Below, piece after piece: positions 10,405 through 21,660 of a DNA stretch of 64,000 nt. The first letter of the stretch is position 1, and each line of letters starts with the position of its first letter. Location of the stretch: NCBI GenBank assembly GCA_964016985.1, contig OZ024825.1, positions 41,307,668 through 41,371,667 of the forward strand, in the 5' to 3' direction. The position numbers and the translations under genes were made by a program. Source of the DNA: Anodontia alba. Taxonomy: Eukaryota; Mollusca; Bivalvia; Lucinida; Lucinidae. The notes beneath the pieces were generated by a model. It was not told where the DNA came from and ran no database searches. It was given only the letters and a program-made list of their open reading frames with translations.

Positions 10405-12240
10405 TTTAACCTTTAAAGTGCTAAGAAAATTGTAGCAGATAACATTCTGTTTTTTTTTTTTTAGCTCACCTGAGCAAAAGCTCAGGGTGAGCTATTGTCA
10501 TCACCCTATGTCCGTCGTCCGTCGTCCGTCGTCAGTCGTCCGTCGTCCGTCGTCAACAATTAGTTTGTTAACACTCTAGAGGTCACAGTTTTGACCCAAT
10601 CTTGATGAAACTTGCTCAGAATATTTGCCACTATGAAATCTAGGTCAAGTTCGATACTGGGTTACTTGGGGTCAAAAACTAGGTCACCAGGTCAAATCAA
10701 AGGAAAAACTTGTTAACACTCTACAGGTCATAGTTTTGACCCAGTCTTGATGAAACTTGCTCAAAATGTTTGCCTCTATTAAATCTAGGTCAAGTTCGAA
10801 ACTGGGTCACCTGGGGTCAAAAACTAGGTCACCGGGCCAGATCAGCAGAAAACCTTGTTAACACTCTAGCGGTCACATTTTTGAAGCAATCATCATGAAT
10901 CTTGCTCAATATATTTGTCTTGATGATTTCTAGGTCAAGTTCGAAACTGGGTCACCTGGGGTCAAAAACTAGGTCACCTGGCCAGATCAGCAGAAAACCT
11001 TGTTAACACTCTAGCAGTCACGTTTTTGAAGCAATCATCATGAATCTTGCTCAATATATTTGTCTTGATGATTTCTAGGTCAAGTTTGAAACTGGGTCAC
11101 TTGGGGTCAAAAACTAGGTCACCGGGCCAGATCAGCAGAAAATCGTGTTAACACTCTAGCGGTCACATTTTTGAAGCAATCATCATGAATCTTGCTCAAT
11201 ATGTTTGTCTTGTTGATTTCTAGGTCAGGTTCGAAACTGGGTCACTTGGGGTCAAAAACTAGGTCACCTGGCCAGATCAGCAGAAAACCTTGTTAACACT
11301 CTAGCGGTCACATTTTTGAAGCAGTCATCATGAATCGAATCTTGCTCAAAATGTTTGTCTTGATGATTTATAGGTTGAGTTCGATACTGGGTCACTTGGA
11401 GTCAAAAACTAGGTCACCGGGCTAAATCAGCAGAAAACCTTGTTAACACTCTAGCGGTCACATTTTTGAAGCAATAATCATGAATCTTGCTCAAAATGTT
11501 TGTCTTGATGATTTCTATGTCAGGTTCGAAACTGGGTCACGTGGTGTCAAAAACTAGGTCACCAGGCCAAACCGGCAGAAAACCTTGTTAACACTCTTGC
11601 GGTCACATTTTTGAAGCAATTATCATGAATCTTGCTCAAAATGTTTGTCTTGGTGAGTTCTAGGATATGTTTGAAACTGGGTCACTTGGGGTCAAAAACT
11701 AGGTCACCGGGCCAAATCAGCAGAAAACCTTGTTAACACTCTAGCGGTCACATTTTTGAAACAATCATCATGAATCTGGCTCAAAATGTTTGTCTTGATG
11801 ATTTCTAGGTCAAGTTCGAAACTGGAACACCTGGGGTCAAAAACTAGGTCACCTAGCCAAATCAGCGTAAAATCTTGTTATCACTCTAGTGGTCACATTT
11901 TTCAAGCAATTATCATGAATCTCGCACAAAATGTTTGTCTTGATGAGTTCTAGGTCAAGTTCGAAACTGGGTCACTTGGTATCAAAAACTAGGTCACCAG
12001 GCGAAATCAGCAGAAAACTTTGTTATCATCATTTTGAACTTTGATCAGAATGTTTGCCTTGATCAGTTCTAGATCAGGCTCTCAAAGTGCTATGTTGCTC
12101 AGGTGAGCGTTACAGGGCCATCATGGCCCTCTTGTTTTTAAATTCAGAGAAAGTAAGACTGCATTTCATGTGCATCATCTGCTTAGCAGATCTCATGATT
12201 CACATGAAATGCCAAGTCTTATTTTCTGAAAAATACTAAA
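10405..12240. mobile_element. Family F copy split by a G element
   Basis: Left part 10405-10462 ('ttaacctttaaagtgctaag...gcagataacattctg' and a T-run) and right part 12136-12240 ('aattcagagaaaataag'-type arm with 'catttcatgtg') are the halves of one F element. The G element sits in its T-run. Confidence 0.72.
10463..12135. mobile_element. G element 1 with ~145-bp tandem array
   Basis: Starts AGCTCACCTGAGC, forming a hairpin with GGTGAGCT, then a (CGTCGTC)n stretch and about ten ~145 bp units anchored by 'cttgttaacactctagcggtc' and 'gggtcacttggggtcaaaaac'. It ends GCTCAGGTGAGC, the exact inverse of the start, then GGGCCATCATGGCCC and CTCTTGTT. No protein is encoded. Short inverted ends, a tandem centre and a 3' hairpin resemble non-autonomous Helitron/Helentron-type elements; that placement is inference. 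Confidence 0.88.
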
Positions 12241-12294
12241 AACAAAACATGAAAATGTCGTCTGCTGTGGTTGTGATTAGCTGTTTAACCATTA

Positions 12295-12512
12295 CCACTC
12301 TGTGTGTAAATTCAGCAGACAACAAATTGATGATATTTTTCCCAGGAAACAGAATTTGACATTTCATGCAAATTGTCTCCACTGGAGACAATTTAATTGT
12401 CTCCACTGGAGACAATTTGCACGAAATGTCTAAAACTGTTTTTTGGGAAAAGTAAGGAAAATATTTCAATATGTCCTCTGCTGAAAATTTTACCCATAGT
12501 GCTAAAGGTAAG
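12295..12512. mobile_element. Family F TIR element
   Basis: TTAACCATTACCACTCTG at left, 'acccatagtgctaaagg' at right. The inner arms 'aattgtctccactggagacaatt' are duplicated head to tail. Confidence 0.78.
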
Positions 12513-12854
12513 GATTAATATTAGTATAATTACAGTAATATTCAAATAAGCTAATCTAGATATATGTCTGCAAACCTGGAATTTCATCCAAAGGGATGCC
12601 AAGTAATAGTCCTGAAGCTAGGTATAAATTAAATGAATTAATCTATTTCTATGGCAAAGAATGATTTTACATCTGTTCAAGATTTGTAGTTTCCTGTATT
12701 CAGTACAGAATCCTATTGATGGGTCATGTAATTGCAAAAAGGTACTCTTAACTCTAAAGCATCAATCACAGCTGCAGTAGACAGCATTTTGAAATTGTTT
12801 TTTCAAAGGAATAAGGTTTGAAATTTTATTTTATTTTGCAGAAAAATACAAAAT

Positions 12855-12965
12855 GCGAAGCATCTGCATGGCTGAGTGGTTAGTGCTCTAAACTTCGAAT
12901 CATGAGATCCAAGGTTTGATTCCTGCTAGGAGCAGAATTTAGCACATGACTGCACTTTTTCTTTT
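12855..12965 (+). mobile_element. SINE-4 tRNA-like head
   Basis: 'tggctgagtggttagtgctc' (A-box type) and 'ggtttgattcctgc' (B-box type) with spacing like a class II tRNA (Leu/Ser). No aminoacyl stem closes and a non-tRNA tail follows, so it is SINE-derived rather than a working tRNA. Confidence 0.6.
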
Positions 12966-13004
12966 ACCCCAAATGATTAATTAATAATATATAAATTTTG
13001 GTAA

Positions 13005-13218
13005 TTAACCCTTGTCCTGCTGAAGCCGGATATACCCTGCCTTTGCAAACAGTGTAGATCCAGATCAGTTGGCTTCTGAAGAAGCCAACTGATCTGGATC
13101 TGCACTGTTTGTCATCAAGTATGTGAATTTATAGCAATAATCTGGATCAAGTAATCTGATTGGCTGAAAATTAGAAGTGAGTGTGGCATCTTAATTTATT
13201 CAGCAGGACAAGGGTTAA
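13005..13218 (+). mobile_element. Family A TIR element (copy 4)
   Basis: A near-consensus copy: TTAA, CCCTTGTCCTGCTGAA, perfect stem 'ggcttctgaagaagcc', and TTCAGCAGGACAAGGG, TTAA. Confidence 0.92.
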
Positions 13219-13289
13219 TAACTAGCTAAAATTCATATTTAAGTTTTCATTTGGGGTACACATGTGTTACTTAGCCAGTAAAATATTTC

Positions 13290-13472
13290 AGAATATCATC
13301 TGCTGCTGTTGATACAGACAGATTGGTGCTTTATGGCAATACAACAGAGAACATTCAATTTTTTTTTTATTATTTTTCAGAGAAAATAAGACAAGCTGCA
13401 TGAAATGTCAAGCCTTATTTTCTCAGAAAAATATCCCCCCAAAAACAGTCAAAGTTTGTGATTAGTGCTTTA
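13290..13472. mobile_element. Family F-like element
   Basis: Paired arms 'cagagaaaataagacaag' and 'cttattttctcag' around 'catgaaatgtcaag'. The right end abuts the next family A copy at TTAA. Confidence 0.6.
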
Positions 13473-13650
13473 ACCCTTCTCTTGCTTAACACGACATACC
13501 TTGTCTTCTGAAGAAGCCAGCTGATCTGGATCTGCACTGTTTGTCATTAAATATGTGAATTTCTATAAAAAACCTGGAACAAGTAATCTGCTTGGCTGGA
13601 AATTAGAAGTGGGCATGGCATCTTAATTTATTCAGCATGAGAAGGGTTAA
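13470..13650 (+). mobile_element. Family A element (copy 5), arm deleted
   Basis: Ends and TTAA flanks are intact but most of the left half of the central stem is missing, so the hairpin cannot form. Confidence 0.8.
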
Positions 13651-13734
13651 GGGTTAAACCTTACTTTTGTGATATTATGCTCTTAGATTATGTAGAATTC
13701 AAAATACTGAAATGTAGTATTTTCAGAACCAAGG

Positions 13735-13955
13735 TTGGTCACATAGGGGTCTGCCGTACTTGTACAATGTAGCAGGTGGGGAAGGGGGCATTTTAGTAAG
13801 TAGTTCTTCTGTTTTAGCACTGTTACTGACTCTATTCAACCTCCTCTATATTTCTTTCCTCACATTTACTAGCTTTCCAGTTCCTTTTCTCCCTTTCTCT
13901 GGAGGATGACAGAATGACCCACAGGGATTGAGGTGTCGTTAAACAAGAACTCCAG
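13735..13955 (+). mobile_element. SINE-3, degraded
   Basis: Matches SINE-3 from 'gtagcaggtgggg' through the C/T-rich middle to 'ctttctctggaggatgacag' and the tail 'ggtgtcgttaaac'. Complete copies lie at 54146 and 55370. Confidence 0.68.
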
Positions 13956-14130
13956 GAAACAATTTTCAGAACCACTGTTATTGCCTCAGAACAACCTTAA
14001 CCATTGGAACAAACTAACCATCAATACCCATGACTATGCATATTTTCGGAGGCAATAATCCTCGGTAATAGCAGTTCTGAGGAGAAAAAAAGCTGTTGCT
14101 AAAACAGCCTTTCCAACTATAAATGTGCAT

Positions 14131-14323
14131 ATAGCTCTAGACAAGGCACTTTTTTTTAGCCAGATAGTACTGACATTTTTTCTTTTTTTTTTTTCCATGA
14201 AATTTAAATTTTGTTACTTATTAGAAGCACATTGCTGAGACAGTTCTATTGGGTACCTACCTGTATTTGTTTGTCTTTTTAGGGAATATGATTTATCTGG
14301 ATACAATTCTTCTCTAGAGCCAA
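14131..14323. mobile_element. Family B TIR element, diverged
   Basis: Ends 'atagctctagacaaggcac' and 'ttctctagagccaagg'. The central stem is poorly preserved. Confidence 0.65.
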
Positions 14324-14479
14324 GGATATGTATGCTGCATTAGAAGTGAATTTATCAATGCCTGAATTTGAATAAATCTTGGGGAAAATCATTTCTGTTC
14401 CATGTATATTTGATCTGTAATTGGAGACTGCAGATAAAGTAAATACTGAGAGGACAATTTTTATATTTTGTTAATTAGA

Positions 14480-14663
14480 CGCTCTCTTGTTAAGGTGCTG
14501 TTTTCAATCCAAAAGTATTGATATTTTTCTTATTTCTCCACGAAAACGTAATGTTGTGGTACTCATAAGAAGTGCCTCACTGAGGCACTTCTAATGAGTA
14601 CCCACAACATATGTTTTTGTGGAGAAATAAGAAAAATATTAACCTGATACCCGCTCTTATCCT
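14480..14663. mobile_element. Family B TIR element
   Basis: Left 'ctctcttgttaaggtgct', right 'tgatacccgctcttatcc'. The long stem 'cataagaagtgcctc/gaggcacttctaatgag' is well preserved. Confidence 0.85.
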
Positions 14664-14664
14664 A

Positions 14665-15029
14665 AATAAATAAATGTAACAGTGATATTTTTGATCTTGA
14701 GAGTACTCATTGGAATTGCATTGGCCTGACAGTTCCTCGTGTATGCATGATATCTCTTAAGTTGGAACATGAATTTTTATTTCTCATCAAACTTGTGGGA
14801 ATATATCACTGGGACAAGCTTTAGAGCTGATTACATTTAAACAAAGTGTCACATTCAGGCCAGATTTACTTGGTAGTGGTGGAGAAGGGGAGGGGGTGAA
14901 TCGGGATGGGAGGTTCTAAATAACATTTTTTTCTGGTTATCACCTTGTCTTGGTTTAATGGGGGCTTGCATAAGGGTGCATGAGTAATTTGGACTTCATG
15001 GTGCATGGGCACATGGCTGTATCAAACCA
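14665..15029. other. No recognisable feature
   Basis: Non-repetitive sequence with no long frame. It contains a G-rich patch near 14876-14915. Confidence 0.5.
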
Positions 15030-15272
15030 GGGCCCAGTTGTTCAAAACTAACGACGTCGTTAGTTAACGATTCGTTAAAATTTACATCGAGTGATACGCA
15101 AATATACTGAAATTTTTCGCTGAAAAAATGTGAGTAGCTTTTGCAGTGCAAAAGCTACTCACATTTTTTCAGCAAAAAATAACAGAATATTGTATATTGA
15201 ATCCGCTAAAACAGTTAACGAAATGACCCTTAACAAGCTCGTTAAGCTAACGACGCTTTGAACAACTGGGCC
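15030..15272. mobile_element. Family E TIR element (copy 1)
   Basis: Ends GGGCCCAGTTGTTCAAA and its inverse. The centre is a ~27 bp perfect stem, 'ctgaaaaaatgtgagtagc' with 'gctactcacattttttcag'. Outer arms pair 'taacgacgtcgttagttaacg' loosely. Confidence 0.88.
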
Positions 15273-15309
15273 GAGATGTTTACAAAAGGTACTGTATTTA
15301 GACTAAATA

Positions 15310-16942
15310 CAGTCAACTCTCGTTATCTGGACTTCGCTTATTTTGCTTATCTCAAATAACCGCTTATCTTGAAGTGTCTTTAAACATAAAAATCTAACAA
15401 CAGGGAACAAAATTTTGTGGAAAAGAGCAATTTCTCTTTTCCACAATATTTTCAATAATCTCTAACTTCAGGAGTCAAATTTCATACGAGGGTCCTGCAA
15501 AAAGTTTTTTCACTGGGTTTGGATTACTTCAGTGCTACGTTTTATCAAACATATTTTTATTACAAACCTTCAAAGTATTCCCCCTTTACTGAAATACATT
15601 TTTGTAACCTTTTTACCCAGTCGCGAAAAGCAGATAAATAGTCTTCTTTTAGTATCTGTTGGAGACTGATAAATAAGAGAACTTCTAGATGTATACTTAT
15701 TTCCAGAAAGCATTTTCTTAAGCCTTGGAAATAAAAAGAAGTCACAGGGACTCAGGTCAGATGAATAAGGTGGATGGTTTAAAACTTTCACCTTTTCAGA
15801 AGCCAAAAAAGACTTAACAACCTCACACTTATGAGAGGAGGCGTTGTCATGTAAAGGTGGACTCCTGACCATCCTTTGCTTGGTCGTTTCTTATTGTAAA
15901 ACTCTTTCACTTTCTTCAGTACAGAATTCTTATAGAATCAGCCAGTGACTGAATGACCAGATGGACAAGGCACTTGAACGACTGGCCCACGAATTAAAGA
16001 AAATTGCATACAACATCTTTTTCGTACTTATAGTTCTCTTGGCAATACATGGGCATTTTTTATCTTTTTGCTTCCATTGCTTATTATCAGCCCTTCTTTG
16101 TGGCTCAAACATGTGTACCCAGGTTTCATCACCTGTTAGCAAGTTAGAAATAATCCGACTATTACAGCCTTTGTATGTTTTCAAAAGTTCCCAGGCCCAT
16201 TTAAGGCGTTGTGTCTTTTACTCCTCAGTGAGCAAATGAGGTACCCACCTAGTGCAAACCTTTCTCAGGTCCAAACGCTTTTTCAGAATTGTTTGCACAC
16301 TGCCTTCTGATATGCCAGTACAACTAACTATATCTTTGATAGACAATCTCGCATCCTGTTCGACCACAATCTTTACAGCTGTGATGTTAGCCTTGGTAAT
16401 AAAGATTTTAGGCCTTCAGGACGGGTATTATCTTCAACAGAAAATTTCCCAGCTTTAAAAGCTTTAACCCACCTAAAAACTGTGCGCATTGAAATGGTCT
16501 GAGGTCCATATATACCACACAATTCATTAAATATCTGCTTTGAATCTATATTAAGCCTAATGTGGCATGTAATATTGCTACGAATTTCAGTCTTCTGGTC
16601 CATGTTCCAATGTAACAAGTAAATTGGTCAGTGTATATGACTGCATCTATTTCACTTTGAAATAACTCGGTCAGCTGGAAAGCAATTTGCACGAAATAAA
16701 CGGGTATCGTTAGCTAGTCAACACATCATTCAAGTGCAGTGAAGCGTTTTAAAATATACCTGGGATAAAACTAAGGAAGCCTATTAGTGACAGAACTTTT
16801 TGTACAACTCTCATATTCATTTGTGAAATGTGGTTGTTCAATTTATTTTTTCCTCAATTCTGCAAGTCTGATATCACAAGGTATGGATATCTCGAAGTAT
16901 TTCATAGAGACCCTTGGACTTTGAGATAATGAGAGTCAACTG
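15310..16942. mobile_element. Pogo-like TIR element hosting a mariner
   Basis: Ends CAGTCAACTCTCGTTATCT and its inverse 'agataatgagagtcaactg', each beside a TA. Only ~290 bp is its own sequence; the rest is the mariner inserted at 15487. Its left arm ('cttatctcaaataaccgctt') has the same wording style as the element at 38583. Tigger/pogo relatives have CAG-starting ends and TA targets, so that class is inferred. Confidence 0.72.
15487..16813 (-). pseudogene. Mariner transposon with broken transposase
   Basis: This ~1.33 kb element has imperfect inverted ends (CGAGGGTCCTGCAAAAAGTT and, inverted, TGAGAGTTGTACAAAAAGTT) beside TA dinucleotides. On the minus strand the transposase is in pieces. 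An N-terminal HTH part lies at 16618-16373 (QIFNELCGIYG, RTVFRWVKAFKAGKFSVED). The first catalytic Asp block is near 16135 (LLTGDETWVHMFEPQRR). The second block is near 15850 (HDNASSHK) followed by HPPYSSDLSPCDFFLFPRLK. Spacing of the last catalytic Asp fits the DD34D mariner signature. Frameshifts and stops separate the parts, so the copy is dead. Confidence 0.93.
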
Positions 16943-16944
16943 TA

Positions 16945-17738
16945 TTAGGACACCTTACCTCTGTACCTACATGGCCTATTACACTTTAAACAAGTCCTTT
17001 TAACTATCTGTTCCTAAAAACGGCTGAAAAAATGGCAAACAGTGTGGATTTGATGTGCAACAAACAATACACATGTAGACCCTGACCAGATGCTGCATTC
17101 TGAGGCATCTGACCTACTGTGCTTTCGACATCTTTCAGAAAGTCGTTTTTTGCTTGGCGCTTTACACAAAAGAAGTAAATTTGCAAACTTTTGTTATGAT
17201 TTAATGCAAAACCATTTGTCGTAATTACCTATGCACAAAAAGTTTTTATTCTATTCATTGGATTTCAAAAAAATCAAATATTTTCACTTTTTCCTATAGT
17301 AAAAATGAATGCGAATTTTGCAGAAATCTGTAGGGTAGGTAACTTGGAGGCAGATTTTCAACAAGTTCCGCTTGTCCAATTTTTCTGAAATTTTCACAAT
17401 ATTGTTGTGAAACATCAATAATTCAAATTCAGCAAAGAAAAGTAAAAAATATTTTCTTAGACAAAAACTCGAAAAAATCTCTTTACTATAGAAATTGCAT
17501 AGGTCAGACCAATTTTTGGCGATAAATTTAATTTTAGGGTACATATTTGAGAACAAAACACAGAAACAGAAAAGACAAATGGTTTATGATCAGATATGGT
17601 CTATCAGAACAAAATAGTTTCATTTAAGATAAAACGCCAAGCAAAAAACGTCTTTCCAAGAGATGTTGAAAGGACAGTAATATTGTTTACACTGTTTGCT
17701 CTGGCCTGTGTATCCCAATACTAGGGTTATTATGGTAC
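16945..17738. mobile_element. Family C element split by a ~550-bp TIR element
   Basis: Left 'taggacaccttacctctgta' and left hairpin arm 'gtagaccctgaccagatgctgc' lie before the insertion at 17122. The right end 'cccaatactagggttattatggta' lies after it. Confidence 0.7.
17122..17672. mobile_element. TIR element K, ~50-bp inverted ends
   Basis: Left arm CTTTCGACATCTTTCAGAAA and onward to 'ttttttgcttggcg'. The right arm is its inverse ('cgccaagcaaaaaacg' to 'agatgttgaaag'). A 90-residue minus-strand frame inside (17556-17284) shows no known motif and is rich in Phe, Lys and Asn, as expected by chance in AT-rich DNA. Confidence 0.8.
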
Positions 17739-17764
17739 ATTTAACAATACAGTTGAACAGTAAA

Positions 17765-17955
17765 GAGGCCACAGTCTGGGTGGCCGACTGTTAGTGCTCC
17801 CAACTCTGGATCACAAGGTCCTGGGTTTGTATCCCACTGGAGGCTGCAGTTGCCCACAACTACACATAACTTCATTGTACAGAGCCTTTCATTATCACAC
17901 TTTCATTGTCTCGATATGACTTTAATCATGTTGAAAGGGATGTAAAACACCTAAT
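17765..17955 (+). mobile_element. SINE-4
   Basis: The tRNA-like head ('gtgctcccaactctggatca', B-box-like 'gggtttgtatccc') is followed by 'agcctttcattatcac' and the 3' end 'ttgaaagggatgtaaaacacc'. The same body and tail occur at 46625-46800. Confidence 0.75.
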
Positions 17956-18253
17956 CATCATCAGGAACAGTGAAGAGCCAGACCAGCTTGTGCATCTGTG
18001 TAGTCTGGTCTAGATCTGTCATGAAATGTATGCACTTTGTTGCAAACATGAAGAGTGAAATGTTCAAAACCCTGGATGGGCATTCTATTTCATGGTCTTC
18101 TATGTTCAAATATGTCCAAAGATACCTTTTGCCATTCTAGGTGAAAGGATACTCTTCCAAGGGAGATCATTCAGACTAGAAAGTGTTTGCCTCCCTTCTC
18201 AAACTGGGGCTGCTCTTAAAGGAAAGATTTGCTCCACCTGGGTATTCTTTCCT

Positions 18254-18459
18254 TTAACAGTTGTTGTGCTGAATAAATTAAGATGCCTCACCCACTTCTA
18301 ACTGTCAGCCAATCAATTTGCTTCATCAAGGTTGTTGATACAAATTTACATACTAAATGACAAACAATGTAGACTCAGATTAGTTCAAAAGTCAGCTGAT
18401 CTGGATCTGCACTGTTTGCAAAGGCAGGGCACATATGAGTTCAGCAGGACCAGGGTTAA
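18254..18459 (-). mobile_element. Family A TIR element (copy 6), reverse
   Basis: TTAA flanks. The reversed order ('gctgaataaattaagatgcc' first) shows minus orientation. The central stem has lost part of one arm. Confidence 0.82.
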
Positions 18460-18479
18460 GACAAGCCACCTTTGGGAAG

Positions 18480-18994
18480 GGATTCATATACCTAGAAAGT
18501 AAATTTTCTTCTGTGGGAATGCGAAAATTTTCAGCTTAGAGTGATGTCCCTTTGATGTCTTAATCTCAGACATTTAGTTAAATGAGTACAAATTCAAAAC
18601 TAATTTATGGTTGGAGGTTTTTTAACAAGATGACATTAGCTATGAATAGTGCTATATTTACCAACTGATTTGATTGCTCATGAGACTGCTGGATAAGAAA
18701 AAGTGATCTTTAGGAACCATTTGGGCTGGGTCTCCACTGATTGCCCAGATATTTAGGGTGTACACATTACTTATATTTAACAAGTTTCTTTTCTTTCCTG
18801 CTTGCGGAAACCCACAGATGGTTGATGACTGGCTAGTGTGGCTGTGTTTGGCTGTAGTACTGTAAAGGTGATAAAGTCCTACAACATGGAATACTTAGCA
18901 TTCAATCAGCAAAAATTTGCTTCAGTAATTGAGAATATCAACAAAGAACTTCAAGTGAAAGGTGAAGGGAATTGTGATTTTGCACTTAGCTTTT
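18480..18994. other. Mostly unique sequence, no confirmed gene
   Basis: A plus-strand frame at 18838-18970 encodes MEYLAFNQQKFASVIENINK then a GTGAAG that could be a donor. I recognise no family, and the frame soon runs into an F element, so I leave it as a weak exon candidate. Confidence 0.3.
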
Positions 18995-19282
18995 TTAAAG
19001 TGCTTAGCATGCTGGGTAAAAATTTTAGTAGACAACATTTTGAAATACTTTTTCTTATGTTTTCCAGAAAATAGGATTTGACATTTCAGGAAAAGTGTGG
19101 TTAGGTAAACTGACTAGCTCTACATGTCCATAATTTGTTGACTTGGCCATAAAGCCTCAATTCAGTTGATATTCCATGCACATTGTAAATTGACATGAAT
19201 GCCAGATCCTAATTTTATTTTGGAAAAAATAAGAAAAATGTCATCAACTTGTGTCTGCTGAATTGATCCAGAGGTTGTAAGT
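18995..19282. mobile_element. Family F copy with a SINE-2 fragment inside
   Basis: Left 'gcttagcatgctgggtaaaa', right 'gtctgctgaattgatccagagg'. A piece resembling the SINE-2 tail lies between, near 19095-19165. Confidence 0.65.
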
Positions 19283-19292
19283 GTCAATATTT

Positions 19293-19318
19293 TTGTTGTT
19301 GTTGTTGTTGTTGTTTTA
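19293..19318. repeat. (GTT)n microsatellite
   Basis: Seven or so GTT units. Confidence 0.9.
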
Positions 19319-19329
19319 AGATTGATAAA

Positions 19330-19445
19330 TTGAGTTGAGGTTTTACAGCACAGTCAACCCATAGGGTCATTTCGAAGGTGGTCAGTTTACCTAACCACAC
19401 TTTTCCGGGACAGGCTTAGTCCTCTAAGTGGTTAACAAGTACAAA
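19330..19445 (-). mobile_element. SINE-2 3' fragment, minus strand
   Basis: 'ttgaggttttacagcacagtc' to 'cttagtcctctaagtggtta' is the reverse complement of the SINE-2 tail. Confidence 0.82.
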
Positions 19446-19449
19446 CACA

Positions 19450-19600
19450 CATTTCTTCAGATACTGTGTTTATTTCTAGTTTTCTTATTTCTGCACAAAA
19501 GTACAGGTTGTGGGTACTCATTAGAATTGACATGACAAAGCAATGCTAATGAGTACATGTAACCACATTTCTTCATGGAGAAATATTTAACTATTTAATT
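19450..19600. mobile_element. Family B element, diverged
   Basis: 'ttgtgggtactcattagaatt' is opposed to 'atgctaatgagtacatg'. Ends are not clear. Confidence 0.5.
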
Positions 19601-19664
19601 CAATACCTTTGTTGTCTTGATGTAGGCTATATCTAGATTCCTTGGTAGCACAAACATAAACTAA

Positions 19665-21180
19665 TTCAACCCTAATCACTCCCTTGGCTAATTCAGCAGA
19701 TGACAAACTGATTATATTTTTAGTTCACCTGAGCAAAAGCTTAGGGTGAGCTATTGTGATCACCCTGTGTCCGTCGTCCATCATCAACAATTAGTTTGTT
19801 AACATTCTAGAGGTCACAGTTTTGGCCCAGTCTTGATGAAACTTGCTCAGAATGTTTGCACCTATGAAATCTAGGTCAAGTTTGAAACTGGGTTACTTGG
19901 GGTCAAAAACTAGGTCACCAGGTCAGCCCAAAGGAAAATATTGTTAACACTCTAGAAGTCCCATTTTTCAAGCATTCATCATGAATCTGGCTCAAAATGT
20001 TTGTCATGATGATTTCTAGGTCCAGTTCAAAACTTGGTGACTTTGGATCAAAAACTAGGTCACCAGGCCAAATCAGCGGCAAACCTTGTTAACACTCTTG
20101 CGGTAACATTTTTGAAGCAATCATCATGAATCTTGCTCAAAATGTTTGTCTTGATAAGTTCTAGGTCAGGTTCAAACTGGGTCACTTGGGGTCAAAAACT
20201 AGGTCACCTCACCAAGTCAGCAGAAAACCTTGTTAACACTCTAGTGGTCATATTTTTTAAACAATTATCATGAATCTTGCTCAAAATGTTTGTCTTGATG
20301 ATTTCTAGGTCCATTTCGAAACTGGGTCACTTGGGGTAAAAAACTAGGTCACCTGGCCAAATCAGTGGAAAATCTCGTTAACACTCTAGCGGTCACATTT
20401 TTGAAGCAATCATCATGAATCTTGCTCAAAATGTTTGTCGATGATTTCTTAGTCGAATTCAAAACTGGGTCACTTAAGGTCAAAAACTAAGACACCAGGC
20501 CAACTCGAAGACCTTGTTAACACTCTAGAGGTCACATTTTTGAAGCAATCATCATGAATCCTACCCAAAATGTTTGTCTTGATGATTTCTAGGTCAAGTT
20601 TGAAACTGGGTCACATGGAGTCAAAAACTAGGTCACCAGGCCAAATCAAAGGAAAACCTTGTTAACACTCCAACGGTCAAGTTTTTCCATTTAGGTCAGT
20701 GTCCCAGTAATTATTGGTCCTACAGAGGGATATTTGGCACTTGTGAAGTGTTTATGTTTAGATCAGTTTCTCAGTAATTATTACTGCTACAGCCAGTGAT
20801 ACTTAGTACATGCATACATCTTAGCATGACCTCTTGTGTGCAGTCATCCATATTTGACCTTGACCTCTATTTTATAGTCCATTAGACATGCTACATTGTC
20901 GTACTTGTTAATATAATCATAATGAATTTTAATCAGAATGTTTGCCTTGATCAATTCTAGGTCAGGTTCTCAAAGTGCTATGATATTCAGGTGAGCGTTA
21001 CAAAGCCATCATGGCCCTCTTGTTTCTTATTTTTCCCAGAAGACAGGTTTTGACATTTCGTACAAATTGTCTCCAATGGAGACAGTTTGCATGAAATGTC
21101 AAAACTTGTTTCCTGTGGAAAATAAGAAAAATATTTCAAAATGCCGTCTGCTGAAATTATAACCCAGCATGCTAAGTCTT
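19665..21180. mobile_element. Family F copy split by G element 2
   Basis: 19665-19721 ('aatcactcccttggctaattcagcagatgac') and 21024-21180 ('cttatttttcccagaagacagg' onward to 'acccagcatgctaagtcttaa') are the two F halves. The break is in the T-run, as at 10462. Confidence 0.75.
19722..21023. mobile_element. G element 2
   Basis: Start AGTTCACCTGAGC with hairpin 'gggtgagct', about six diverged ~145 bp units, then 'attcaggtgagcg', the palindrome GCCATCATGGC and CTCTTGTTT. Shorter than copies 1 and 3 because it has fewer units. Confidence 0.87.
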
Positions 21181-21395
21181 AACCCTACTATTGTCGTCTG
21201 CCGGTTACTTTAAAAGTCATTTCTGCAAACAGTTTGGACCCAGATCAGACTGCTCATTTAGGAGCAGTCTGATCTGAGTCCACACTGTTTGCCTGTATGC
21301 AAAAATAGGTTTGAAAAGTTTGCAAAAATATTCAGCAGACGACATAAACAGACGACATTTTCAGATGCAGGTTTTCTTGGCGTTTTAAGGGTTAA
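21179..21395. mobile_element. Family D TIR element (copy 1)
   Basis: TTAA flanks. Central stem 'cagtttggacccagatcag' - 'actgctcatttaggagcagt' - 'ctgatctgagtccacactg', right end 'ggcgttttaaggg'. Confidence 0.88.
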
Positions 21396-21414
21396 AGGCA
21401 CTTATTTTTTCTAC

Positions 21415-21660
21415 AAATATCATTATGAAAACACACCTATTCAAATATATTGAGAATGTTACCACCAAAAATGAAAACTTTCAGATGTAAAATTCTAGTA
21501 GTTTTCAGATTTTCTGTTCAAAATATAGATTGTGGGTACTTGTCAAGCACTGCTAAGGTGAGGCGGTTCTAACGAGTACCACAATCTATGTTTTTGAGCA
21601 GAAATAAGAAAATTAATGTATACCTCTGTAAATCCCAGTTTTACTGTATAAAAGTTGGGT
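21415..21660. mobile_element. Family B'' TIR element
   Basis: Ends with 'tcaaatatattgagaat' and 'tcccagttttactgtata'. Inner arms 'atagattgtgggtact' and 'gtaccacaatctatg'. The copy at 40690-40945 has the same arms. Confidence 0.7.

Noticed and set aside
17284..17556. A 90-codon minus-strand gene
   Set aside because: It lies wholly between the inverted ends of element K, with Phe/Lys/Asn-rich composition expected from AT-rich DNA.
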